NCBI GenBank assembly: GCA_947487925.1
Contig: CANLCA010000019.1
Coordinates: forward strand, 1 to 13,572
DNA length: 13,572 nt
Reading direction: 5' to 3'
DNA from: Verrucomicrobiales bacterium
GTDB lineage: Bacteria > Verrucomicrobiota > Verrucomicrobiia > Limisphaerales > F1-80-MAGS106
This document shows, one piece after another, positions 1 through 7,269 of this stretch. The notes below the pieces were generated by a model, which was not told the origin of the DNA, did not search any database, and worked only from the letters and a program-made list of their open reading frames with translations. The translations under genes and the position numbers were made by a program. Position 1 is the first letter of the stretch. Each line of letters opens with the position of its first letter.

Positions 1-1
1 C

Positions 2-388
2 GTCTATCGCCAGCCATTCCCGGGCCCAGGATTGGCCGTGAGGATTCTCGGTGAAGTCACCCCGGACCGGCTCCGAATTGTCCGCGAGGCGGATTCGATT
101 GTGGTGGAGGAGATGAAGTCCTCTGGGTGGTACTACAAAATTTGGCAAAGTTTTGCCGTGTTGCTTCCCGTTCGCAGCGTGGGTGTGATGGGGGACGAGC
201 GCACTTATGATTTCACCGTTGCCATTCGGGCCGTGGACTCTCAGGATGGAATGACCGCCGACTGGGTCAAACTTCCCTACGATCTCTTGGAACGATTATC
301 CAGCCGCATCATCAACGAGGTCAAGGGTGTCAATCGAGTCTGCCTGGATATTTCCAGCAAACCTCCCGCGACGATCGAATGGGAATGA
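2..388 (+). CDS. guaA: GMP synthase (glutamine-hydrolysing), C-terminal end, partial
   Basis: Only the last 128 codons are present; the frame is open from base 2 and the gene begins before the window. GuaA amidates XMP to GMP with ATP and glutamine, the last step of guanine nucleotide synthesis, in the cytoplasm. What is visible is the C-terminal dimerisation domain. It opens with the conserved YRQPFPGPGLAVRILGE stretch, continues with VGVMGDERTYDFTVAIRAV and DGMTADW, and closes with the near-universal tail KPPATIEWE. The ending is intact, so the stop at 386-388 is the natural one. The N-terminal amidotransferase and the ATP-pyrophosphatase domain must lie upstream. A GC-rich hairpin starts 10 bases after the stop, so the transcript may end there rather than read into hisD. 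Identification is near certain. Confidence 0.97.
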   Translation, partial: VYRQPFPGPGLAVRILGEVTPDRLRIVREADSIVVEEMKSSGWYYKIWQSFAVLLPVRSVGVMGDERTYDFTVAIRAVDSQDGMTADWVKLPYDLLERLSSRIINEVKGVNRVCLDISSKPPATIEWE

Positions 389-397
389 TCCCGTTCA

Positions 398-428
398 GTT
401 GACCGGTGGCCCCCGGCCACGCGGCAAC
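398..428 (+). terminator. GC-rich hairpin after guaA, possible terminator
   Basis: Arms 398-411 and 415-428 form an imperfect inverted repeat. The inner six pairs (GTGGCC/GGCCAC) are perfect around a three-base loop. One C-G pair with mismatches on both sides follows, and then an outer GTTG/CAAC closure. It starts 10 bases past the guaA stop and 54 bases before hisD. No T-tract follows, so if it terminates transcription it is not a textbook intrinsic terminator; it could equally be an mRNA 3'-end stabiliser or a processing site. Confidence 0.45.
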
Positions 429-481
429 TCAACCTGCCTTTCACCCATGCCTGTGAGCTTCAGTCGAATCTCTCTCGCCTC

Positions 482-1813
482 ATGAACACTCTCCGTTTCT
501 CAGATCCCGATTACAGCGAACGCCTGGCCGAGGCGGCCTCGGCACATACCCTGTTCGATCCTGTGATCGAACAACGCACCCGTGACATCATCGGTGCCGT
601 CCAATCCAAGGGCGACGCGGCTCTTGTCGAACTGACCGCCCGATTCGACAAAGCATCCCTCCATCCCGAGGACCTGAGAGTTTCCACGGCTGAATCGCTC
701 AGAGCTGCTCTGAAGGCAGGCCAAAAGTTGCGGCGATCAGCCGCTGCAGCGGTGAAAAACATCGCCCGATTCAGCCGGATGTCATTGAGAAAGAATTGGT
801 CCGGGAAGAACGCCCAAGGAGCCGTTGTCGGAGAAAAATTTGATCCATTCCAAAGGGTTGGCATCTATATTCCTGGAGGTACGGCCCCCTTGGTTTCAAC
901 CGCGTTGATGACCATCACCCTTGCCAAGTCGGCGGGGTGTCCGGAAATCGTGGTGTGCACACCACCCGGCCCGGATGGGTACATCGACGAATCCCTCCTG
1001 TTCGCGATCCGCTACGCAGGTGCCACGGAGGTCTACAAGCTGGGCGGAGCGCAAGCCATCGCTGCCATGGCTCTTGGAACTCCCTCGGTGGCCAAAGTGC
1101 AGAAGGTCTTTGGCCCGGGCAACGCCTACGTGGTGGCGGCAAAAAGACTCCTCTTCGGCCATGTGGCTATCGACTTGCTGCCAGGCCCCAGTGAGTTGCT
1201 CGTTCTCGCCGACGACTCCGCCATGGCGCCCTTCGTGGCGGCCGATATGCTGGCCCAGGCGGAACATGGATCCGGCCATGAACGAGTCTGGCTTGTGACC
1301 CCGTCCAATCGCTTGATCGCCGCCGTCGAGAAGGAAATAGTCCGTCAGTTGTCTTCCCTTACACGGAAAGATTACATCGAGCGCGCACTGAAAAAAAACG
1401 GATGGCTCATTCATACTCGATCCCTCGAAGACGCGGTCGCGCTGACCAACCGAATCTCGCCAGAACACTGCGAGATCATCACACGCCGCGCTGGACAAAT
1501 TTCCAAAAGCATTAGAACCGCGGGCGCTATCTTTCTCGGAAACCACTCGCCCACCGTGCTGGGGGACTATATCGCCGGCCCCAGCCACGAACTGCCTACC
1601 GGTGGCGCCGGAGCGTGCTTTTCGGGCCTGACCGCAGACCAATTCCAACGCCGCACGAGCGTGGTGCGTTACACCGTGAAATCTCTCCGTGAATCCGTCC
1701 CGCTGGTGTGCCACTTCGCTCAATTGGAAGGCCTTGACGCGCACGGGAAATCAGCGGTCATCCGATTTGAACCCGGACGGTCGAAAGGGCGACGTAAACC
1801 CATCCGTCGCTAG
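482..1813 (+). CDS. hisD: histidinol dehydrogenase
   Basis: This gene encodes 443 residues, the usual length. HisD oxidises L-histidinol to L-histidine in two NAD-dependent steps through histidinaldehyde, the end of histidine synthesis. The family signature runs through GIYIPGGTAPLVSTALM and KLGGAQAIAAMALGT, then FGPGNAYVVAAKR and LPGPSELLVLAD. Residues matching the zinc ligands are Q259 and H262 (in QAEHGSG), D362 (in GDYIAGPSHELPT) and H421. The catalytic pair is E328-H329 in ISPEHCEI. All are present, so the enzyme should be active. The start at 482 gives the normal N-terminus; no Shine-Dalgarno sequence precedes it, only the pyrimidine-rich TCTCTCTCGCCTC. The last 15 or so residues (GRSKGRRKPIRR) are a basic tail beyond the conserved core. 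hisC follows after 19 bases, so the two are probably co-transcribed; the other his genes are not here. Confidence 0.97.
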   Translation: MNTLRFSDPDYSERLAEAASAHTLFDPVIEQRTRDIIGAVQSKGDAALVELTARFDKASLHPEDLRVSTAESLRAALKAGQKLRRSAAAAVKNIARFSRMSLRKNWSGKNAQGAVVGEKFDPFQRVGIYIPGGTAPLVSTALMTITLAKSAGCPEIVVCTPPGPDGYIDESLLFAIRYAGATEVYKLGGAQAIAAMALGTPSVAKVQKVFGPGNAYVVAAKRLLFGHVAIDLLPGPSELLVLADDSAMAPFVAADMLAQAEHGSGHERVWLVTPSNRLIAAVEKEIVRQLSSLTRKDYIERALKKNGWLIHTRSLEDAVALTNRISPEHCEIITRRAGQISKSIRTAGAIFLGNHSPTVLGDYIAGPSHELPTGGAGACFSGLTADQFQRRTSVVRYTVKSLRESVPLVCHFAQLEGLDAHGKSAVIRFEPGRSKGRRKPIRR

Positions 1814-1832
1814 GAAAGCTTTTGTAAGCCCC

Positions 1833-3041
1833 ATGGAATCCCCCCGTTCAGAGCCCATTGAAAAGAGCCAAAAGTGGATCCGGCCCGGGCTGCGAAAACT
1901 CCACGGCTACGTCCCAGGAGAACAGCCCAAGGTGCGCGGTCTGATCAAGCTGAACACGAACGAAAACCCCTATCCTCCGTCGCCGAAGGTCCTCGATGCC
2001 CTCCGCGGTGCCATCGATTCGAGGCTTCGGCTGTACCCCAACCCAAGCGCCATGGCGTTGCGGCAAAAGCTCGCCGTAATTCATCGATGCCGTCCCGACA
2101 ACATTCTCATCGGCAACGGCTCCGATGAACTGCTGGCGATGGCCACCAGGGCCTTCGTGGAACCTGTTCCAAGCACTTCCGGACCAAGCGCTGGGAAGGT
2201 CGTGCACCGCTCCACAATCCAGGCGTTCGTTCCGAGTTACTCCCTTTACCCCGTCCTCGCGGGAATCCATGGGGCCCGGTTCCTCCAAGTTCCCTTGGAC
2301 AAAGGATTTCAATTGCCCTCCATGAAGTCGCTTCGGGAACGGCCAGGAACCGCCGCCAAAAACAAGGTCGGCGGAGGCCCTCCGTCTTTGAGCGCGGCAA
2401 GCCAACACAAATGGGATTTCAGCGCCGCTTTGACTTTCATCACGACGCCCAACGCCCCGACGGGCCGGGGTTTCGAGAAATCTGACCTCGCATCCCTTTG
2501 TCGCGCTCAGGACGGGGTGGTGGTGCTGGACGAGGCCTACGTCGACTTTGCCAAGGATAACGCCATGGATCTGGCGCTCGAGCAATCTAACGTCCTGGTG
2601 GCGCGAACCTTTTCGAAAGCCTACTCCCTTTGTGCCTTGCGCGTGGGATACATGGTCGGAAACCCCGTACTCATCGAGGCCCTCGATAAAATCCGTGACA
2701 GCTACAATGTCAACGCCATGGCTCAAGTGGCCGCCTTGGCAACGCTCTCGGACCTCTCGTATTACCGAAGTCAGTGGAAGAGGATTATTGCCACACGGGA
2801 GCAAACGAGTCTGCAACTGACCCTTCTCGGTTTCCGCGTCTTCCCAAGCCAGACCAATTTCTTGCTCGTGCAGCCCCCGGTCTTCTCGGCGGAACAATGG
2901 CATCAATGGCTCCGCGACCGGAAAATTCTGGTGCGCTGGTTTGCGCAATCGGAAGTCTCTCAATTCCTCCGAATCACCGTGGGCAGCGACAGCGAGATGG
3001 AAGCCTTGATCGGCGCGGTGAAGAGGATTCTCAAGACTTGA
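1833..3041 (+). CDS. hisC: histidinol-phosphate aminotransferase
   Basis: This is a PLP-dependent fold-type I aminotransferase that converts imidazole-acetol phosphate and glutamate to histidinol phosphate in histidine synthesis. I chose ATG 1833 (402 residues), 19 bases after hisD. An in-frame ATG at 1689 would add 48 residues of unlike sequence overlapping the hisD end. Recognisable elements are KLNTNENPYPPSP, the IGNGSDELL cofactor-phosphate region, TTPNAPTGRG, VVLDEAYVDFA, and the Schiff-base lysine K262 in TFSKAYSLCALRVGYM. The protein is longer than the usual 350-370 residues because of two extra loops, at about residues 112-130 and 171-194. The second is rich in Gly, Pro, Ser, Ala and Lys and its DNA contains an inverted repeat. 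Both lie between conserved blocks and the frame stays open, so the enzyme is probably functional. A distant GGAAAG at 1813-1818 is the only possible ribosome site. Related aminotransferases are the only alternative. Confidence 0.93.
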   Translation: MESPRSEPIEKSQKWIRPGLRKLHGYVPGEQPKVRGLIKLNTNENPYPPSPKVLDALRGAIDSRLRLYPNPSAMALRQKLAVIHRCRPDNILIGNGSDELLAMATRAFVEPVPSTSGPSAGKVVHRSTIQAFVPSYSLYPVLAGIHGARFLQVPLDKGFQLPSMKSLRERPGTAAKNKVGGGPPSLSAASQHKWDFSAALTFITTPNAPTGRGFEKSDLASLCRAQDGVVVLDEAYVDFAKDNAMDLALEQSNVLVARTFSKAYSLCALRVGYMVGNPVLIEALDKIRDSYNVNAMAQVAALATLSDLSYYRSQWKRIIATREQTSLQLTLLGFRVFPSQTNFLLVQPPVFSAEQWHQWLRDRKILVRWFAQSEVSQFLRITVGSDSEMEALIGAVKRILKT

Positions 3042-3121
3042 GGCAACCGCCCAGGGCCTGGCCAAAGCGCTGTGCAGAGAGGAGTTTGCGAGGCGCTGGT
3101 GTTCCCTCTCCACTTTTTGAG

Positions 3122-3150
3122 TTTGCCACGCAGCATGATTGGCCTATGTT
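3122..3150 (+). promoter_or_regulatory. weak candidate sigma-70-type promoter
   Basis: TTTGCC (3122-3127) and TATGTT (3145-3150) are separated by 17 bases in the 129-base gap between hisC and the CehA-like gene, ending 20 bases before its ATG. The matches to TTGACA/TATAAT are only 3/6 and 4/6, so this could be chance. A promoter is expected here because the function changes from histidine synthesis to an exported protein. Confidence 0.25.
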
Positions 3151-3170
3151 CACAACGTACCCAAACCGCT

Positions 3171-5435
3171 ATGAAAACACCATTTCAGTCACTCCTGCTC
3201 GTTGTCGCTGTGGTCGCTTCCCTCCATGCGCGCTCCGGTTTCGCCGCGGACTTTCCGGTAAAAGTCGAAACGGAATTGCAACCCCTCGGCGCTCAGGTGA
3301 CACGGGTCACGGAAATGCTCGAGTTTCTCGGGGCGCCGTTGCCCGCGGCCGAAAAGTCCCGTCTGAAGGCAGCACTTTCGAACGCACAGGGCGGTGTCCA
3401 GGCAATCCAGGAAATCCTTGACCCCTACTGCCTGGTTGGAATCCAAATCAACCCGGAGTCCCGAGTCAAAGTTTTTCAGGGTGTGGCCGCGCCGAAATTG
3501 GTCCGCAATGGCTGGCGCACGTTTCTATTGAAAATCCACAACGAAGCGGGCGTCACGGCGGAACTGCGCGTGGACAGCCCCCATGCGAAACGTCTCCATG
3601 GGTCTCCCGACGACGAACTCGCCAAGCGGTGGCTCGACATCGATCTGCCTAACAAGCAACCCCTCACAAAAACCCTTGGAGGCTTAGGCCTTGAATACCG
3701 AGTCATCCAGCTCTACAGCCGAGACGCCGGCAAACGTGAAGCCAAACTTTCGTTTAACGTGGGCCAAGGAACCCAGGACATCGGATTCCGAAACGACGTG
3801 GATATTCTTTTCGATAACGACGATTCCCGCGATGTGGTCTTGCGAGTCAAGGACGAGAACAACAAGCCCACGACGGCCTCCTTCATCATTCGTGACGCTC
3901 AAAGCCATGTCTACCCTTCGCCTGGCAAACGGCTTGCGCCGGACTTCTCGTTTCACCCACAGATCTACCGCGCCGACGGGGAATCCGTGGCCCTGCCAAA
4001 CGGAGAATACACGATCGAGTTTTCCCGGGGCCCAGAGTCGATCACGAAAATCGAAAAAGTAAAAATCGACGATGCGCACCGCGAGCTTGCCTTCAAGGTG
4101 GAACGTTGGATTGACCCTTCTAAAACGGGCTGGTGGTCCGGTGACCATCACATCCATGCGGCAGGGTGCGCGCACTATGAGAAGCCGACGGAGGGAGTGC
4201 ACGCGCCAGACATGATGCGGCACTGCCTCGGCGAGGACGTCAAAATCGGCGCCAACCTCACGTGGGGTCCTTGCTTTGATTATCAGAAACAGTTCTTTAC
4301 GGGCAAAGACGACAAAGTCTCTACCTACCCCTACCTGCTCCGCTACGATGTCGAAATCTCGGGATTTGGCTCGCACCAATCCGGCCACTTGGTTTTGCTC
4401 CGGCTCAAGGAGCAGATGTTCCCAGGGGGCGAATCGAAACACCACTGGCCGACCCTTTGCCTAAATTCCCTTCGCTGGGCCAAGAAGCAAGGAGCCGTCG
4501 TCGGCCCCGCCCATTCGGGCTGGGGCCTCGAGGTCAAATCCACTGAACTTCCAAATTATGAACCCGCTCCGTTCAATGGAATTGGCGCCAATGAATACAT
4601 CGTTGATGTCACCCATAACGTGCCCGGCCCAGACGGGAAGCAGGTGCCCGCAGTCGATTTCATCTCCACGGTCGACACGCCGTACGTCTGGGAGTTGAAC
4701 ATTTGGTATCACACTCTCAACTGCGGTTTCAGAACCCGCATCAGTGGCGAGACCGATTTCCCATGCATCTACGGGGAAAAGGTCGGCCTCGGACGATCCT
4801 ACGTCAAACTGGATGGCAAATTGGATTATGACCAATGGTGCGAGGGAATCCGCAATGGACGAAATTATGTGGGCGATGGCAAAAGCCATCTGATGGATTT
4901 CAAAATCGACGGGGTCAAAATGGGGGAACGAGGCAGCGAACTGCGGCTCAGCAAACCAAAGGACGTCAAGGTCACCGCCCGGGTTGCTGCCCGCCTTGAT
5001 CAGCAGCCCAACAACGCACTCAGGAAGAAACACTACTCGGAGAAACCCTACTGGGATATCGAGCGCGCAAGGATTGACGATTCCCGCCAAGTCGCGGTCG
5101 AACTTGTGGTCAATGGAAACCTCGCAGCGCGCAAAAAAATCGTCGCAGACGGTCAAATAAATGACGTCTCATTCAACGTGAACATCCCAAAAAGCAGCTG
5201 GGTCGCCCTCCGGGTGCTTCCGTCGTCCCACAGCAACCCCATCTTCGTGGTAGTGGGCGACAAGCCAATCTATCCTTCGCGCCGAAGCGCGGAATGGTGC
5301 CTGGCCGCCGTCGACCGGTGTTGGAGCAACAAGGAACGATTCATCAAGGCCGACGAAAAGGAGGACGCCAAAGCCGCCTACGCCCACGCGCGCGAAACAT
5401 ACCGCAATGTCATCTCCGAATCGTATCAGGACTGA
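3171..5435 (+). CDS. secreted CehA/McbA-like PHP-fold metallohydrolase
   Basis: This gene encodes 754 residues from ATG 3171. That start gives a good signal peptide: Met-Lys, a hydrophobic core around LLLVVAVVASLHA, and likely cleavage after GFAA. The in-frame ATG at 3135 would bury it. Residues 25-220 match no domain I know. About 221-302 (VVLRVKDENNKPTTASFIIRD to EYTIEFSRGPESITKIEK) looks like an Ig-like or carboxypeptidase-regulatory beta domain. The hydrolase part begins with GWWSGDHHIHAAGC; D325, H327 and H329 resemble the metal-binding HxH of PHP-fold enzymes. GSHQSGHLVLL, GPAHSGWGLE (H448), SGETDFPCIYGEKVGLGRSYV and WCEGIRNGRNYVGDGKSHL follow. CehA and McbA themselves hydrolyse carbamate esters, but most relatives are uncharacterised, so the substrate here is unknown; a phosphoester or carbohydrate-linked substrate outside the cytoplasm is as likely. 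It probably acts in the periplasm. Confidence 0.8.
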   Translation: MKTPFQSLLLVVAVVASLHARSGFAADFPVKVETELQPLGAQVTRVTEMLEFLGAPLPAAEKSRLKAALSNAQGGVQAIQEILDPYCLVGIQINPESRVKVFQGVAAPKLVRNGWRTFLLKIHNEAGVTAELRVDSPHAKRLHGSPDDELAKRWLDIDLPNKQPLTKTLGGLGLEYRVIQLYSRDAGKREAKLSFNVGQGTQDIGFRNDVDILFDNDDSRDVVLRVKDENNKPTTASFIIRDAQSHVYPSPGKRLAPDFSFHPQIYRADGESVALPNGEYTIEFSRGPESITKIEKVKIDDAHRELAFKVERWIDPSKTGWWSGDHHIHAAGCAHYEKPTEGVHAPDMMRHCLGEDVKIGANLTWGPCFDYQKQFFTGKDDKVSTYPYLLRYDVEISGFGSHQSGHLVLLRLKEQMFPGGESKHHWPTLCLNSLRWAKKQGAVVGPAHSGWGLEVKSTELPNYEPAPFNGIGANEYIVDVTHNVPGPDGKQVPAVDFISTVDTPYVWELNIWYHTLNCGFRTRISGETDFPCIYGEKVGLGRSYVKLDGKLDYDQWCEGIRNGRNYVGDGKSHLMDFKIDGVKMGERGSELRLSKPKDVKVTARVAARLDQQPNNALRKKHYSEKPYWDIERARIDDSRQVAVELVVNGNLAARKKIVADGQINDVSFNVNIPKSSWVALRVLPSSHSNPIFVVVGDKPIYPSRRSAEWCLAAVDRCWSNKERFIKADEKEDAKAAYAHARETYRNVISESYQD

Positions 5436-5722
5436 TGCCTCTGAAACGGCGCGCCGACCCTCTCCCTGAGAAAGGCTCTTACTCGTTCTCATCATCAACC
5501 ATGCTGAACCCGCGTGAGCAGACGGTTGAAAGGGGCAACCTGGAACCTACCAAGCCTTGCACTGACCCAGCCCTCTGGCGCTTTGTGAAAGGCGTCGAGG
5601 TCCTGGGCACGGCCGAGGGCGGTAAAGAACTAGCGCACTGCAAAACCCCGACGCGACATCCGACAGACCACGCCGATTCATCGGGTCGATCGGCGTACAA
5701 ATTTCGGGAATGTCGCAGCACC
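5436..5722. other. 287-base non-coding, repeat-like spacer
   Basis: No conserved coding region is seen on either strand. An open frame crosses it in phase with the downstream GDPD-like gene, but its translation (Arg-, Pro- and Thr-rich, with LNPREQTVERGNLEPT) does not resemble a domain, and the reverse frames are equally compositional. The spacer contains CCCTCTCCCTGAGAAAGG near 5458 and the hairpin at 5671-5695. This texture resembles the short dispersed intergenic repeats of some Verrucomicrobiota, which I recall only by pattern. It could also be a long 5' leader of the downstream gene. I found no convincing promoter boxes in it. Confidence 0.5.
5671..5695. repeat. perfect 7-bp inverted repeat (hairpin)
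   Basis: CGCCGAT at 5671-5677 and ATCGGCG at 5689-5695 are exact reverse complements around an 11-base loop. The hairpin ends 27 bases before the ATG of the GDPD-like gene. No T-run follows. It may be the core of a dispersed palindromic repeat or a leader structure. Confidence 0.5.
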
Positions 5723-6541
5723 ATGGATCTCTTGAGGTTCGTTAACAGGATATCGGTGAGCTTAGCGATCCTTGCGACGTCACTCAACACAGCCCTCTTC
5801 GCAGCGCAGCCTCCGGCGCCAAAAATACAGGCCCATTCCCACAATGATTACCTGCAGAAAAACCCCCTTCTCGATGCCCTGGATCAAGGCTTTTGCAGCG
5901 TGGAGGCGGACGTCTTCCTAGTGGACGGCCAGTTGCTGGTGGGTCACGACAAATCGCAGCTAAGGTCGGAACGCACACTCCAATCTCTCTACCTGAACCC
6001 CCTGCATGATCGAATACGAAAGAACGGCGGCGCGGTATATCCGAAGGGCCCTCCGTTCCATTTGTTGATCGACATCAAGCAGGATGCGGAACGGGTTTAC
6101 GAAACCCTCGACGCTATCCTCAAGAATTACCGTGCGATTCTCACCCGGTTCGAAGACGATACAACCCTGACGAATGCACTCACCATCACGCTCTCAGGAG
6201 ACCGACCGAAGAGCCAGATGCTCGCGCAACCAGTTCGCTGGGCCGCGTTCGACGGACGAATCGCCGACCTCGAGGGCAATCTGTCCCCACACTTCATGGC
6301 GCTTGTCAGCGACAGTTGGTTCAATCATTTCCAGTGGAGAGGTTTGGGAGAATTCCCGAAGGCGGAACGAGACAAATTGAGAGCGCTCGCTGCCAAGGCC
6401 CACGATCAGGGACGCCGGCTGCGGTTCTGGGGGAGCCCGGACAACGCGCAGGCTTGGCGCGAATTCCAGGAGGCCGGCGTGGACTTGATCAACACGGATC
6501 ATCTGCGGGACCTGGCGGACTTCCTGGCTCAAAAGCGTTGA
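5723..6541 (+). CDS. exported GDPD/PI-PLC-superfamily protein
   Basis: This gene encodes 272 residues from ATG 5723. That start yields a signal peptide (hydrophobic ISVSLAILATSLNTALFAA, cleavage near FAA-QPP); the open frame extends upstream to 5294 but runs through the previous gene. The mature N-terminus HSHNDYLQKNPLLDALDQGF and the block SVEADVFLVDGQLLVGHD match the TIM-barrel superfamily of glycerophosphodiester phosphodiesterases and bacterial PI-PLC. H38/H40, E61, D63 and H75 sit where metal and catalytic residues are expected. The usual GDPD opening HRG is replaced by HSHNDY, typical of an uncharacterised branch. Later parts fit the barrel: HLLIDIKQDA, ITLSGDRP, RLRFWGSPDN and GVDLINTDHLRDL at the C-terminus. 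It likely cleaves a phosphodiester such as a glycerophosphodiester outside the cytoplasm; the real substrate is unknown. It ends 18 bases before pxpB and may be co-transcribed with the pxp genes. Confidence 0.82.
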   Translation: MDLLRFVNRISVSLAILATSLNTALFAAQPPAPKIQAHSHNDYLQKNPLLDALDQGFCSVEADVFLVDGQLLVGHDKSQLRSERTLQSLYLNPLHDRIRKNGGAVYPKGPPFHLLIDIKQDAERVYETLDAILKNYRAILTRFEDDTTLTNALTITLSGDRPKSQMLAQPVRWAAFDGRIADLEGNLSPHFMALVSDSWFNHFQWRGLGEFPKAERDKLRALAAKAHDQGRRLRFWGSPDNAQAWREFQEAGVDLINTDHLRDLADFLAQKR

Positions 6542-6559
6542 TGCCGCCATGCGCACCCC

Positions 6560-7237
6560 ATGAACACCGTTTCCAACCCGGCCATCACGTGGCGTCGATA
6601 CGGGCCCTGTGGGCTGATATTCAGCTTCTCCGATCACCCGGGGGACGGGGTGTTTGAACACCTCCAAAGCATTTCCAGAGCGCTTGACATCGCCCCGCCC
6701 GAAGGGTTGGTGGACTATTTTCGTGGATTCACCACGCTCACGCTGGAATTTTCCGAAGTGCTTCCAGAGAATATCGAGCCCTTGGCGAACGAACTGCTCA
6801 GAACCTGGGACGGCGCAACCCCTTGCACAACGCTGCCAAGGCGCTTTGACATTCCGATTATCTACGATGGCCCAGACCTCAGCCGAGTCGCCGCACACAG
6901 CGGCCTGTCCCCTGAAGAGGTGTGTTCTGTTTATCAATCGACGACCTACCGGGTACACATGCTTGGTTTTTGCCCTGGTTTTCCCTATCTTCACGGCCTC
7001 GATTCGCGATTGCACACGCCTCGATTGGACACCCCTCGGGCACAGGTCGCGGCTGGCGCCGTTGCGATAGGAGGGGGGCATACCGGCATTTATCCCGTGA
7101 ACCGCCCCGGTGGCTGGAACATCATCGGGCACACATCCGAACGGCTTTTCAATCCAGAAAACACTCGTGAAAACAGCCCGGAAAATGCTTTTCTGTTGCG
7201 CCCGGGTGATCTGATCCGTTTCGTGCCACATCCCTGA
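6560..7237 (+). CDS. pxpB: 5-oxoprolinase subunit B (KipI-like)
   Basis: This gene encodes 225 residues, the normal PxpB length. With PxpA and PxpC it forms the prokaryotic ATP-dependent 5-oxoprolinase, which opens 5-oxo-L-proline (pyroglutamate, a damage product of glutamine and glutamate) to L-glutamate in the cytoplasm. The signature blocks are GFCPGFPYLHGLD at 136-148, TPRAQVAAGAVAIGG, TGIYPVNRPGGWNIIGHT, and the closing LRPGDLIRFVP. One odd residue is H174 in GGGHTGIYP, where the family nearly always has Gln (GGxQTGIYP). The N-terminal third is divergent, but YFRGFTTLTLEF fits the expected YRSLLVxYD region. No Shine-Dalgarno sequence is present; CACCCC directly precedes the ATG. The gap to the GDPD-like gene is 18 bases, and pxpC starts 32 bases downstream. 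The KipI role as a sporulation kinase inhibitor in Bacillus is not implied here. Confidence 0.93.
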   Translation: MNTVSNPAITWRRYGPCGLIFSFSDHPGDGVFEHLQSISRALDIAPPEGLVDYFRGFTTLTLEFSEVLPENIEPLANELLRTWDGATPCTTLPRRFDIPIIYDGPDLSRVAAHSGLSPEEVCSVYQSTTYRVHMLGFCPGFPYLHGLDSRLHTPRLDTPRAQVAAGAVAIGGGHTGIYPVNRPGGWNIIGHTSERLFNPENTRENSPENAFLLRPGDLIRFVPHP

Positions 7238-7269
7238 AGCCTGTTCATGCCAATGTCTCTTCTCGACCC

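Noticed and set aside
389..481. Histidine attenuator leader before hisD
   Set aside because: I found no short frame with a run of His codons; only a hairpin close to guaA.
896..1744. 282-codon open frame on the - strand inside hisD
   Set aside because: It is a shadow of hisD, with no conserved motif.
1689..1832. Longer hisC start at ATG 1689
   Set aside because: It would overlap hisD by 125 bases and add 48 residues unlike any HisC N-terminus; ATG 1833 gives the normal start.
1848..3113. 421-codon open frame on the - strand opposite hisC
   Set aside because: It lies entirely antisense to a clearly conserved gene, has no recognisable domain, and long antisense frames are common in GC-rich coding DNA.
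3072..3170. Longer start for the CehA-like protein (3072 or 3135)
   Set aside because: It puts polar residues in front of a clear signal peptide that begins at 3171.
5447..5456. 10-bp palindrome CGGCGCGCCG as an operator
   Set aside because: Short, purely G/C palindromes are expected by chance at this composition, and no regulator gene is nearby.
5294..5722. Longer start for the GDPD-like protein
   Set aside because: It overlaps the end of the CehA-like gene and its translation has no domain; ATG 5723 begins a signal peptide.
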